45,387 bases of DNA from CAZJCK01 sp964544635 (GTDB lineage: Bacteria > Zixibacteria > MSB-5A5 > GN15 > FEB-12). The DNA is taken from the NCBI GenBank assembly GCA_964544635.1, contig CAZJCK010000024.1, positions 1 through 45,387 on the forward strand. The letters run 5' to 3'. Positions within the stretch are counted from its first letter, which is position 1, and the number at the start of each line of letters is the position of its first letter. Below the pieces are notes generated by a model, which worked only from the letters and a program-made list of their open reading frames with translations, was not told the origin of the DNA and did no database searches. Both the position numbers and the translations under genes were made by a program. Positions 17,938 through 26,577 of the stretch are shown in pieces.

Positions 17938-18695
17938 TGGGATTCGAGAAAGGCCGACGTATCCGGAACCTGTACGACCCGGCATCGGCGAAACCGTACA
18001 AGCTCTCGCGCAGCAAACTCGATTTCTTCTTCGAGTGTCCGCGCTGTCTCTATATCGACAGGCGGCTCGGCATCAACCGGCCATCCATGCCCGGTTTCAC
18101 CCTGAACATGGCGGTCGATGAACTGTTGAAGCGCGAATTCGACAGCTACCGCGAGCGTGGCGAACCGCATCCGCTGATGGTCAAGTATGGCGTCGAGGCG
18201 GTCCCCTTCGCCCACGATTCGCTGGACGACTGGCGCAATAACCGTCGCGGTGTGCAGTACCACGATACTGATCGTAACCTGCTCCTTTTTGGATCGGTCG
18301 ATGACATCTGGGTCGACCGTGACGGTAACCTGATGGTGGTCGACTACAAAGCGACCAGCACCTCAAACGAGATTACGCTCGATGGTCCGTATCGGGAGGG
18401 CTACAAGCGCCAGCTCGAGATCTATCAATGGCTGTTGCGCAAGAACGGCTTCAACGTGTCCAACACCGCTTATCTTGTCTATGCCAACGGCATAAAGAGT
18501 GTCGCAGGGTTCGACAACAAGTTGACCTTCGAAGTTGTATTATTACGTTACGTAGGCGATGACTCCTGGGTGGATGATCACATCGAAAACGTGTACCGCT
18601 GCCTGCAGTCGGACAGGCTGCCGGAATCGTCTCCCGACTGCGAATTCTGCGCTTACGAATGGCACCGGGCGCAGGTGCTCAAGGATCTGATGTAA
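17937..18695 (+). CDS. PD-(D/E)XK nuclease of the RecB/Cas4 type with a four-Cys pattern
   Basis: 252 residues from the ATG at 17937; a GTG three bases earlier is possible. The nuclease core is clear: LSRSKLDFFFECPRC near 23-37, GSVDD with Asp122, VVDYKAT with Asp136 and Lys138, and the helix motif YKRQLEIYQWLL with Gln160 and Tyr164. These match motifs of the RecB, AddB and Cas4 nucleases. Four cysteines in two pairs, C34-x-x-C37 and C236-x-x-C239, flank the core, which fits an Fe-S or zinc site as in Cas4/AddB, although the spacing differs from the usual 1+3 arrangement. No helicase domain is fused. It overlaps the WYL gene by one base and is followed after 17 bp by rmuC, so it is the middle gene of a likely operon. 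It probably cuts DNA in repair or defence. No cas gene is nearby. Confidence 0.88.
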   Translation: MGFEKGRRIRNLYDPASAKPYKLSRSKLDFFFECPRCLYIDRRLGINRPSMPGFTLNMAVDELLKREFDSYRERGEPHPLMVKYGVEAVPFAHDSLDDWRNNRRGVQYHDTDRNLLLFGSVDDIWVDRDGNLMVVDYKATSTSNEITLDGPYREGYKRQLEIYQWLLRKNGFNVSNTAYLVYANGIKSVAGFDNKLTFEVVLLRYVGDDSWVDDHIENVYRCLQSDRLPESSPDCEFCAYEWHRAQVLKDLM

Positions 18696-18712
18696 GAAAG
18701 AAGAACTGACCG

Positions 18713-20146
18713 ATGATTGAATTAGCATTGGCGATTGGTGGACTGGTAGTCGGCGCCGCACTGGCCTGGGCGATAACGCAGAGCCGAGTGAGGAGCCGCT
18801 ATGAAGCACGGCTCGATGAAGAAGAGCGCCGCGCGGTCGATGCCGAGGCCAAAGCGAGCGGCCTGCAAAACATGATCGACGAATTCCGCTCGCGCGAACA
18901 GAAAGCGGCCGAGGATTTCGAGAAGCTGCGCGCTCGGCTCGACACCGAACAAAGCGCCCGGGTCAAGGCCGAAACACAACTGTCGGAAACGCTCGAACGC
19001 CTGAAAGAAGAACGCAAACTGCTCGATGAAGCCAAAGAAAAGCTGACCGAAACATTCAAGTCGCTCGCCGGCGACACCCTTGACAATACCAATAAGCGTT
19101 TCCTGCAGCTGGCCAGGGAGTCGTTCGACAAGATCATGAGCGACGCCCACGGCGACCTCGGCAAACGCCAGGAAGCGATCAAGGGGATGGTCAAGCCGCT
19201 CTCGGAGTCGCTGCAGAACTTCGAGTCACATGTCCGTGAGATCGAAAAGCACCGCAACGAAGCCTATGCCGGTCTCACCGAACAGCTCAAGCGCCTGTCG
19301 CAGGACCAGCAAACCCTGCAAAACGAAACCCGCAATCTGGTCACCGCCCTGCGCTCACCCAAAGTGGTCGGAGCCTGGGGAGAGATGGCGCTGCGCCGCG
19401 TTGTGGAACTGGCCGGTATGACCGAGTATTGCGATTTTACCACCCAGGTGTCGGTATCTACCGCCGAAGGAGTACGGGTGCGCCCCGACCTGATTATCCA
19501 CCTGCCGGGTGATCGCAAGATTGTCGTCGATGCCAAGGCGTCGTTCGACGCTTACCAGGAAGCTATCGAAGCCGAGACCGAAGAACTGCGCCAGCAACGT
19601 CTGAATAAGCATGCTGCCAATATTCGCTCACACATGAAAACACTCGCCAACAAGAGTTACTGGCAGGAGTTCGAAACCGCGCCCGAGTTTGTCGTTATGT
19701 TTATTCCCGGTGAGTCGTTCTTCGCCGCCGCCCTCGACGCCGACCGCCGGCTCCTCGAAGATGCCATGGAAAAACGCGTCGTGCCGGCCACTCCGACTAC
19801 CCTGCTGGCGCTGTTGTATACCGTGGCGCAGGGCTGGCGGCAGGAGCAGATCACCCGCAACGCCCAGGAAATCAGCGAGTTGGGCAAGCAACTCTACGAG
19901 CGGATGAAAGTACTGGCCGATCACGTCGGCGATATTGGGAGGGGACTGGAAAAAGCCAACAGCTCCTACAACAGCGCCGTCGGTTCACTGGAGGCCCGGG
20001 TGCTGCCGTCGGCACGGCGGTTCAAGGAACTGGGCGTGACCTCCGGCGATGCCGAAATTACACCCATACCGCCGATCGAAACAACACCCCGTTCACTGAC
20101 TGCGCCGGAGCTGCTTACTGATGATGATGACAACGGCGAATCCTGA
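18713..20146 (+). CDS. rmuC: DNA recombination protein RmuC
   Basis: 477 residues. An N-terminal membrane helix (about 3-22, LALAIGGLVVGAALAWAI) is followed by a long Glu/Lys-rich coiled coil (about 30-205). The RmuC domain (about 205-430) carries VVGAWGEMALRRVVELAGM, VRPDLIIHLPG and the signature VVDAKASFDAY (about 272-282), whose D-x-K belongs to a restriction-endonuclease-like fold. E. coli RmuC limits inversions at short inverted repeats. Its 17-bp spacing from the nuclease gene suggests co-transcription and joint action on DNA. The last ~45 residues are an acidic, low-complexity tail. Confidence 0.95.
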   Translation: MIELALAIGGLVVGAALAWAITQSRVRSRYEARLDEEERRAVDAEAKASGLQNMIDEFRSREQKAAEDFEKLRARLDTEQSARVKAETQLSETLERLKEERKLLDEAKEKLTETFKSLAGDTLDNTNKRFLQLARESFDKIMSDAHGDLGKRQEAIKGMVKPLSESLQNFESHVREIEKHRNEAYAGLTEQLKRLSQDQQTLQNETRNLVTALRSPKVVGAWGEMALRRVVELAGMTEYCDFTTQVSVSTAEGVRVRPDLIIHLPGDRKIVVDAKASFDAYQEAIEAETEELRQQRLNKHAANIRSHMKTLANKSYWQEFETAPEFVVMFIPGESFFAAALDADRRLLEDAMEKRVVPATPTTLLALLYTVAQGWRQEQITRNAQEISELGKQLYERMKVLADHVGDIGRGLEKANSSYNSAVGSLEARVLPSARRFKELGVTSGDAEITPIPPIETTPRSLTAPELLTDDDDNGES

Positions 20147-20179
20147 CCGAGCCGAGAGTTCTTGTCACAGCGTGCCGAA

Positions 20180-20208
20180 TTGACGATATTGCCGCACGTA
20201 AATATTCA
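20180..20208 (+). promoter_or_regulatory. Possible sigma-70-like promoter of the kinase operon
   Basis: TTGACG (20180-20185), 17 bases, then TATTCA (20203-20208) lie just before the first histidine kinase gene, which would give a leader of about 20 bases. I found no sigma-54 match in this gap. The match is fair, not strong. Confidence 0.35.
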
Positions 20209-20234
20209 GCTCTGAAAGGGCCAACGGGACACGC

Positions 20235-22523
20235 ATGGGGCCGGGCAGGTCGAGCACATTCATCAATCTTATCTATCGAATTGTCATCGCGATAATGGTG
20301 ACTACAGTCTTCACCGCGCTGCCGGTATCGGCATCTGAACTCCAGCGAATCGACATCGACGACAGTTTCCACGAACGGGTGATCGCGTGGCGATTGGACA
20401 CGACCTTCCGCGATGCATTCGAAAAAGGGATCGTCTTTCCTCATCGGACTACGAGTATTCTCGCGCACGGCGATACACTCTACGAAGCAGTCTTTCTCTC
20501 CAACATTGTGAATTTTGATCCCATCACTTCAAGTCTGCCGTCAACCCTGAATACACACCGTTTTATCGAAGGTTATCGTATTATCGAAGAGTGGCCGGTG
20601 GGCGGGGAGCTGACCGATATCTACTCTGTATTCGACCCGGCAGCCCAGCGCCCGCTGGTGATTGCCGGCGGCTACCGGAACGACTCTTCCTTCCTGTATA
20701 TCACGCCGCCGTTTATCGATGAGTACCATGCTGTTTTTCTTGGCACGGGTGAAGACGAAACGGGAGACGGTCATTGGCAGGGGATTGTCAGGATTTTGCT
20801 GGTCGAAGATTTTGATGCTGACGGTCAACTCGAGGCGGTAGTATTAGTGAATGCAGGTCGCGATCGCAGCGGGAGAGCCTTGATCTGTGTCGACCTGACC
20901 GACTACCGGGAAGAATGGCGGCTGTCAACCGCGTCTTTTCCAAATAATGTCGTCCTGTTGAACACCCGACAGGGCAAAAAGCTGGCCGTATCCACGCAGT
21001 CTGCCGCCCATGGTGCTGAATATGACGGCATGTCCGACTACTACAGCTACCTGTTGATTATAGATCCGTCCACAGGGGAGCTGGATCACAGGGACATCGT
21101 TGGTCGATATGCCGAGACGACGTATGTTATTGATGGGCCCTCCGACAGTACCATGCTTCTCCTTCATTCGCTAAAGCGAGAGCAGGTACTGGGTACATCG
21201 GCTGTTTCCGTGCTGTGGCAATACCTGTCGTTGTTGAATCACAGAGGCGAAATCATCGCCACGGTCCAGGATTCGTCAGGATTCAAGGACAGTTGGCGGC
21301 CTCACCCCAAAGATAAAAGGGGAGTGGCGGTATACTCCGTCAGCCTTGAGGGCGTGATTACCGGCTATGATTCCGCGTTGAAGCCGATTGCCCAATCTGA
21401 GCCATCGCGCTTTACATCCTGTCTCGGCGCATTCAGCGATGTCTTCGATCAACCCTTTGTTTACGTCCTTAGCGATCGAACCCAACGCGTTTATTTCGTC
21501 GATGCCGAATTTCGCGTGTTGTCATTGGTCCGCAATCTCCAATGGGTCCACCTTGTCAGGTACCAGTTGGCCGACTCAGTAATGAGCGTGTTCCTTCTTA
21601 AGGACCTGAAAAAAACAAGCTATATCGTCCGTCCCATCAAGCAGACCTTTCTCGATATCGCCACCATCTACTATAACCTCTACCAGCCCTACGTGTTGTC
21701 CTTCGTCGGGCTGCTCATCGGCGCCCTCGTTGTCACCCAGGTCTACCGCGGCCGCGACAAGCGCAGCTTGAGGCTGATCGCCGAGCAGAAAGCCGAAATC
21801 GAGCGCAGCCACACCGCCCTTCAGGAGGCTCAGCAGCAGATCATTGCTGCCGAAAAATACAAGCAGGCCAAAGATATTGCCGGCGGCTTCGCCCACGAGA
21901 TCCGCAACGCTTTGTTTCCGGCCAAGACCAGCCTGCACCGTCTGCGCAAGGCCGACGCCCCGGCCGGCGCAACCGACTCCCTCGAGCGCGCCATCAACCG
22001 AGCCATCGAAACTACCAAGGTCATATCATCGTACGCGCATCTCGAAGACACTGCCCGACGCCGGCCCGTCGAAGTTACATCAATTATCGATTCCGCTCTG
22101 GCTGACGTGAACGACCAATTGACAGCTCAAGGCGCCGAGGTCCATCTGCAGAACGAGGCAGGTGAGGCGTCGATCGTCGCCGACACCGAGCAAATCCAGC
22201 TCCTGCTTCTGAACCTGCTGCGCAACAGCATCGATGCCGTGGCCGCCTCTGACGGCAAACGAATCACTCTGTCCATTAGTCGCGTAGATACCTCCGTCGA
22301 GATCGCCGTCACCGATAGCGGCCCCGGCTTTACCGACGAATCGGCTGCTCGCGCCTTCGACGCCTTCTACAGCACCAAACCGACCACCGGTACCGGCCTG
22401 GGACTGACCATCTCCGAGAAGATCGCCGTCGCACACGGGGGATCGCTGACGATCGATTCCTCCTATTCTGGTGGCGCCCGCGTTGTCCTGGGTCTGCCGG
22501 ACGCCACAGGCAATCGAGGGTAG
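20235..22523 (+). CDS. Membrane sensor histidine kinase with a large beta-propeller-like sensor
   Basis: 762 residues. A hydrophobic N-terminus (about 9-34) and a second membrane helix (about 485-507, VLSFVGLLIGALVVTQV) enclose some 450 periplasmic residues. That sensor is strand-rich and holds a VEDFDADGQLEAVVLVN loop like the calcium-binding loop of FG-GAP/VCBS propeller repeats. A coiled coil (IAEQKAEIERSHTALQEAQ) leads to the H-box GGFAHEIRNALFPAK with His554. The N-box LLLNLLRNSIDAV is near 656-668, G1 DSGPGF near 694, the F-box FDAFYSTK, and G2 GTGLGLTI near 720. The usual Pro after HEIRN is Ala. No receiver domain is attached. It is followed after one base by a paralogous kinase and then an NtrC-family regulator, its likely partner. 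The signal is unknown; the sensor may read an extracellular ligand. Confidence 0.9.
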   Translation: MGPGRSSTFINLIYRIVIAIMVTTVFTALPVSASELQRIDIDDSFHERVIAWRLDTTFRDAFEKGIVFPHRTTSILAHGDTLYEAVFLSNIVNFDPITSSLPSTLNTHRFIEGYRIIEEWPVGGELTDIYSVFDPAAQRPLVIAGGYRNDSSFLYITPPFIDEYHAVFLGTGEDETGDGHWQGIVRILLVEDFDADGQLEAVVLVNAGRDRSGRALICVDLTDYREEWRLSTASFPNNVVLLNTRQGKKLAVSTQSAAHGAEYDGMSDYYSYLLIIDPSTGELDHRDIVGRYAETTYVIDGPSDSTMLLLHSLKREQVLGTSAVSVLWQYLSLLNHRGEIIATVQDSSGFKDSWRPHPKDKRGVAVYSVSLEGVITGYDSALKPIAQSEPSRFTSCLGAFSDVFDQPFVYVLSDRTQRVYFVDAEFRVLSLVRNLQWVHLVRYQLADSVMSVFLLKDLKKTSYIVRPIKQTFLDIATIYYNLYQPYVLSFVGLLIGALVVTQVYRGRDKRSLRLIAEQKAEIERSHTALQEAQQQIIAAEKYKQAKDIAGGFAHEIRNALFPAKTSLHRLRKADAPAGATDSLERAINRAIETTKVISSYAHLEDTARRRPVEVTSIIDSALADVNDQLTAQGAEVHLQNEAGEASIVADTEQIQLLLLNLLRNSIDAVAASDGKRITLSISRVDTSVEIAVTDSGPGFTDESAARAFDAFYSTKPTTGTGLGLTISEKIAVAHGGSLTIDSSYSGGARVVLGLPDATGNRG

Positions 22524-22524
22524 C

Positions 22525-24319
22525 GTGCAACGACGGTCACTGCTCATACTCGCTGCGATTGTTGCCGGAATCACTGTATCGGCGCAGACGCAACCGTCGG
22601 TTGAACGCCTCGATATCGAGCCCAGCCGTTCGTCGCGACTCATGCCCTATCAGCTCGACACGCTCTGGTACTGGGGCTATGACGGCAAGGTCCGCCACCG
22701 GGGGATCACGGTTCTCTCATCCGCCAATGCCACTACCGATACTGCGTATCTGGCGATAGCCTTCAACGTGCCGGTTGGGCTTGATCTGCCGTCAGGCGTC
22801 AACACAATGCGGTTTCCTCCGTTCACCGGTTATTTGTACGACGAACAGCCGGTGTCGATGGTTATCAGCGACATTACGACATATACCGATGNNNNNNNNN
22901 NNNNNNNNNNNNNNNNNNNNNNNNNNNNNNNNNNNNNNNNNNNNNNNNNNNNNNNNNNNNNNNNNNNNNNNNNNNNNNNNNNNNNNNNNNNATACCGATG
23001 TCACGAGCCTGGACGACCGACAGGCTGTATGCCACATTTCACTGATCGGACAATCCGGCAACCTGCTGGCCGACAGCCGCGATACCGTCCAAATTCGTAC
23101 AGTCTGGACCATGGACCGCGACCGCGACGGCAGCGATGAGATCTACAGCATTAACAGGTTGGGGATCATTCGACAATATGACGGTAATCTTGACTGTGCA
23201 GCGGAATCGGGACCGACCGTATTACACGAATACCATGACTATCTTCCTCGAGTATTGGACGACCGTGGTTTGATTTATGCCAAGACCGTGAACGAGCGCT
23301 ATGTGATCCTCGACGACCAGTTCAACTGGCTCGCCGATGCCCCTGGGTTGGGCAGCCAATTGCGGCAGATGTCCACTGACCGCCTTGAACAGAGACCTGT
23401 CATTGTCGGCTCAGCATCGAGCACCCGTGGTGTCGCCCTCCAGCTCAACCGTCGTGACTGGCTCGACATCCTCGGCATCTACTACAACGACTTTCGCGAG
23501 TTCATACTCGCTGCCCTGTTCAGCCTTGTCGCCGGTATACTGATCATGGCGGTCTACCGCCGTCGCGACAAGCTAAGTCTCCGCACAATCGCCGCCCAGA
23601 AAGCCGAGATCGAGCGCAGTCATGCGGCGCTGCAGGAAGCGCAGCAGAAGATCATCGCGACCGAGAAGTATCGCCAGGCGAAGGACATCGCCGGCGGCTT
23701 CGCCCATGAAATACGCAACGCTTTGTTTCCGGCCAAGTCGCGGCTCTACCGTTTGAAGAATACAGCCCCGTCATCCGCCGACGCTCACGCTGCCATCGAG
23801 CGGGCGATCGATCGTGCCATCGCCTCGACCCGCATCATTTCCACCTATGCCCAGCTCGACGACGCTCAGTCGCGCCGCGATATCGCGGTCCGATCTCTTA
23901 TTGACGAGTCGCTGGCGGCGCTGAACGATCTGTTCACCGCCAATGCGATCGAGGTGGTGATCGACGACGCCACTGATGGTACACATGTACGGGCGAATGA
24001 GGATCAACTGCGTTTGGTTTTTGACAATGTCCTGCGAAACGCCGTAGATGCCTTGACCGGGCGGGGAAAACGGTGTATCTTTGTCACAATTGCTCACCAT
24101 GAGCAGGCCGTTCTGATTCGATTTGAAGACACCGGTCCGGGCTTCTCTCGCGACGCAAAGGAGCGCGCTTTTGACGCTTTCTTTACGACCAAGCCGGATC
24201 GCGGTACCGGGTTAGGCCTGACCATTGCGCAAAAGGTGGTGCAAGCACACAATGGGACAATTGCTATTGATGACGGTTGCGACAGTGGCGCTATTGATAT
24301 CCGGCTGCCGTCAGTATAA
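22525..24319 (+). CDS. Second sensor histidine kinase, interrupted by an assembly gap
   Basis: Paralogue of the kinase just upstream. The start is a GTG at 22525 with GAGGG four bases before it, giving a signal peptide (SLLILAAIVAGITVSAQ). Before the gap (22892-22991) the frame aligns with the first ~120 residues of the paralogue (ERLDIEPS vs QRIDIDDS; YQLDTLW vs WRLDTTF). After the gap, the frame shifts in window coordinates but continues in kind: a DRDRDGSDEIYSIN propeller-like loop, a membrane helix (about 23500-23557), coiled coil, H-box GGFAHEIRNALFPAK (His codon at 23705), N-box VLRNAVDAL, G1 DTGPGF and G2 GTGLGLTI. Joining the flanks through their shared 9 bp gives an uninterrupted 561-residue frame; alignment to the paralogue instead suggests that about 200 residues may be missing in the gap. 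Confidence 0.85.
22883..23000. repeat. 9-bp direct repeat flanking the 100-N gap
   Basis: ATACCGATG occurs at 22883-22891, immediately before the Ns, and at 22992-23000, immediately after them. The two copies are in the same codon phase (Thr-Asp). Exactly 100 Ns is a conventional placeholder, so the gap size carries no information. The repeat is either an unmerged contig overlap or microhomology at the edges of a missing or variable segment. Confidence 0.9.
22892..22991. other. Assembly gap (100 N)
   Basis: A run of 100 undetermined bases inside the sensor region of the second histidine kinase. Protein translations that read through it are arbitrary in frame and length. Confidence 0.99.
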
Positions 24320-24355
24320 CTTAAGCGCAGGGCAATACGTGCAGGGAAAATACAG

Positions 24356-25747
24356 ATGGGACAAGTCAGCAAGCCAAAGATCCTGATTGTCGATGACGAT
24401 CCCAACGTGGTCGAAGCACTCAGCGACTTCTTCTGCGATTCCTATGAAGTCGTGGTAGCCTATTCGGGTGAAGAAGCAATCAAGGCGGTTGAGGAGCATC
24501 CCGATACTGTCGCTGTCCTCCTGGACATTCGCATGCCGGTGATGGATGGCCTGGAAACCGCCCGACGGCTGCGCTGCCTGGCAGCCGACCTGCCCATACT
24601 CTTTCACACCGCGTACCCGGGGCAGTACAAGGAAGAAGAGATCGACGCCAGCGAAAAGCCGTTCGAGTTCCTGTTGAAAGGGGAGTCGCTCACCAAGCTG
24701 GAGCGAGCGGTGCGCAACGCTGTCGAAATGTGTCAGTTGCGGCGCAACGTGAGCGCACGCGTCGATGCTTCAGAAAAAGACCTCAGGATGGTGGGGCGGA
24801 CCCCGGCCATGCGCGAGGTTTACGAGAAAGTGCAAAAGGCCGCCCTCGCCGATGCACCGGTCATGATCCTGGGACCATCCGGCACCGGCAAAGAACTGGT
24901 CGCCCGCGCCATTCACCGGCTCAGCCCGCGTCGCGCCGCGAGTTTCATCGCCTTCCCCTGTAATCACAAGGCGGCCGACCTGGTCGAGGCGCACCTGTTT
25001 GGCTATGTCCGCGGCGCCTTCACCGGCGCCGTTACCGACACCATCGGGCTTTTCGAGGCTGCTGACGGCGGTACCGTCTTCCTCGACGAAATCGGCGATC
25101 TCGATATTACTACCCAGGCCAAATTACTGCGTGTCCTCGAGTATGGCGAGTACTACCCGGTCGGCAGTGCCGAGATCAAAACGATGTCGGCACGAATCCT
25201 CTGCGCCACCAACAAGGACCTGAAGGAAGAGGTGGCGTCCGGACGTTTCCGCGAGGACCTCTATTACCGTCTCAACGACATTCCAATCAAGCTGCCGTTG
25301 TTGCGTGACCGGGTGGAGGATGTGCCGCTGCTGATCAACGAGTTTATGCGTCGCTACACCATCGAAAAGGGTCGGCCGCTCATGCATCTGACAGATGAGG
25401 CTCGCGACACTCTGCTCGGTTTCAACTGGCCGGGCAATGTCCGTCAGCTCGAACGGGCCGTGCGCAGCCTCGTGCTGATGACCGATTCGGACATCATCGA
25501 TGCCGAACAGGTTCGTACTTATCTCGAACTGCCACCGGTCGAGACCGAGCCGGAAACCAATTCCGGCAATCTTCTTCGTCAACGCCTCGAAGCTTTCGAG
25601 CGGGCGCTCATAGCCGATCAGTTGCGTCGCTACGGTGGCAATATTGCAGCCGCCGGCCGCGCCCTCGGGGTCGATCGTGGCAATCTGCGTAAACGCATCA
25701 TCAAGCTGGGGCTTGAGGATCTGTCGTCCGATTCTCTGTCGAACTGA
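24356..25747 (+). CDS. NtrC-family sigma-54-dependent response regulator
   Basis: 463 residues in three parts. The receiver (1-130) has the acidic pocket DDD near 14-16 and phospho-acceptor Asp57 in VLLDIRMP; the usual Lys-Pro near its end is replaced by LLKGES. The AAA+ domain (about 145-380) carries Walker A GPSGTGKE, the sigma-54 contact loop GAFTGA intact, Walker B GGTVFLDEIGDL and the arginine-rich sensor FREDLYYRLNDIPI. A Fis-type helix-turn-helix ends the protein (GGNIAAAGRALGVDRGNLRKRI). When phosphorylated, such proteins open sigma-54 promoters from distant sites. It starts 36 bp after the second kinase and is the probable shared output of both kinases. No sigma-54 promoter was recognised near this operon, so its targets probably lie outside it. 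Confidence 0.95.
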   Translation: MGQVSKPKILIVDDDPNVVEALSDFFCDSYEVVVAYSGEEAIKAVEEHPDTVAVLLDIRMPVMDGLETARRLRCLAADLPILFHTAYPGQYKEEEIDASEKPFEFLLKGESLTKLERAVRNAVEMCQLRRNVSARVDASEKDLRMVGRTPAMREVYEKVQKAALADAPVMILGPSGTGKELVARAIHRLSPRRAASFIAFPCNHKAADLVEAHLFGYVRGAFTGAVTDTIGLFEAADGGTVFLDEIGDLDITTQAKLLRVLEYGEYYPVGSAEIKTMSARILCATNKDLKEEVASGRFREDLYYRLNDIPIKLPLLRDRVEDVPLLINEFMRRYTIEKGRPLMHLTDEARDTLLGFNWPGNVRQLERAVRSLVLMTDSDIIDAEQVRTYLELPPVETEPETNSGNLLRQRLEAFERALIADQLRRYGGNIAAAGRALGVDRGNLRKRIIKLGLEDLSSDSLSN

Positions 25748-26102
25748 TTTCCAAAAGCAGATTGGCGACGTTCGATGTGGTTAATTTCACTCCTGGTATT
25801 TAGTTGCAGTCGTGTCGATTTGACGACATCGCTGTGCCGCCGTCGTTGGCTCTACGCATGTAACCATCGCTACCGCAGCAACTTGCCTGAAACGCCGAGA
25901 TCCGGCATCGCATTTGATACCATATTTGAACAGACAGGCACTTGAGCTGCACCAGCACAGCGGCAGATGATAGTCTCCGCTGCGTCTCAGCAGACGTGCG
26001 TGCGACGTAAGTATTTTAACTCCTGCACTATCGACTTGCGGGTTCTGTTCCCAACAGCGCGCAGTGTGGCTCATTGAGACGCAGTTCGACGCGAGGGGGG
26101 TC

Positions 26103-26129
26103 GGACCGGACAGCGCTACTGTCCGGTCC
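26103..26129. repeat. Perfect 11-bp hairpin
   Basis: GGACCGGACAG (26103-26113) and CTGTCCGGTCC (26119-26129) pair perfectly around a CGCTA loop. No T-run follows on either strand. It could be part of a structured RNA or a protein-binding site. Confidence 0.6.
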
Positions 26130-26187
26130 TGCCATTATCGACAGTGTCAGTTTTTCGCGGGATAGCAGAGTAGAGATCATCTTCTTT

Positions 26188-26257
26188 GCCTTCGGTCTTC
26201 GACCGAGGCATTTTACTCCGGCGGCTGGGTTGCGCTTCCATTGCCGCCGGAGTTTTT
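26188..26257 (+). terminator. Hairpin plus rho-independent terminator
   Basis: A small bulged hairpin (26188-26209, loop TTC) precedes a perfect 10-bp stem, CTCCGGCGGC (26216-26225) with GCCGCCGGAG (26243-26252), followed by TTTTT at 26253-26257. It ends plus-strand transcripts, either the kinase/regulator operon or a small RNA starting in the gap. Confidence 0.8.
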
Positions 26258-26550
26258 CTTTCAAAAATCTGGTAAAAAATACCAAAAAATGGGCCTCAGT
26301 GACGACTTAAGCGTTGACTTTTCCGTCTCGTGGCGCTACTCTGCTTTTACGGAGCGCAACCCTGTCAGTAAAGCATACCTGCTCAGCATGGCAGGGGGGA
26401 ATACGACGCGTCTTTTTTCGGTCGAAATGAGATCATAAACCTGACCACTTTCGGTGGTACATGGAAGCAGCATCCGGCTCACAGACCGGAATGTAAGCGG
26501 TGGGGTTTGCCTGTTCGCTGCTGTTGTCCTCAACTTCCAGACAGAGAAGA

Positions 26551-26577
26551 CCCGGCGGTATGAAGAAAACCGCCGGG
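26551..26577 (-). terminator. Hairpin, probable terminator of the minus-strand operon
   Basis: CCCGGCGGT (26551-26559) pairs with ACCGCCGGG (26569-26577), loop nine bases. Read on the minus strand it is followed by the pyrimidine-rich TCTTCTCTGTCT, a weak U-tract. It lies about 400 bp beyond the last minus-strand gene. Confidence 0.5.

Noticed and set aside
17937..18695. Reading the PD-(D/E)XK protein as Cas4 of a CRISPR system
   Set aside because: No cas1, cas2 or repeat array anywhere in the window; the operon partners are a WYL regulator and RmuC.
26314..26342. TTGACT-N17-TACTCT as a promoter
   Set aside because: The -10 element is weak and no gene lies downstream on that strand before the convergent operon.
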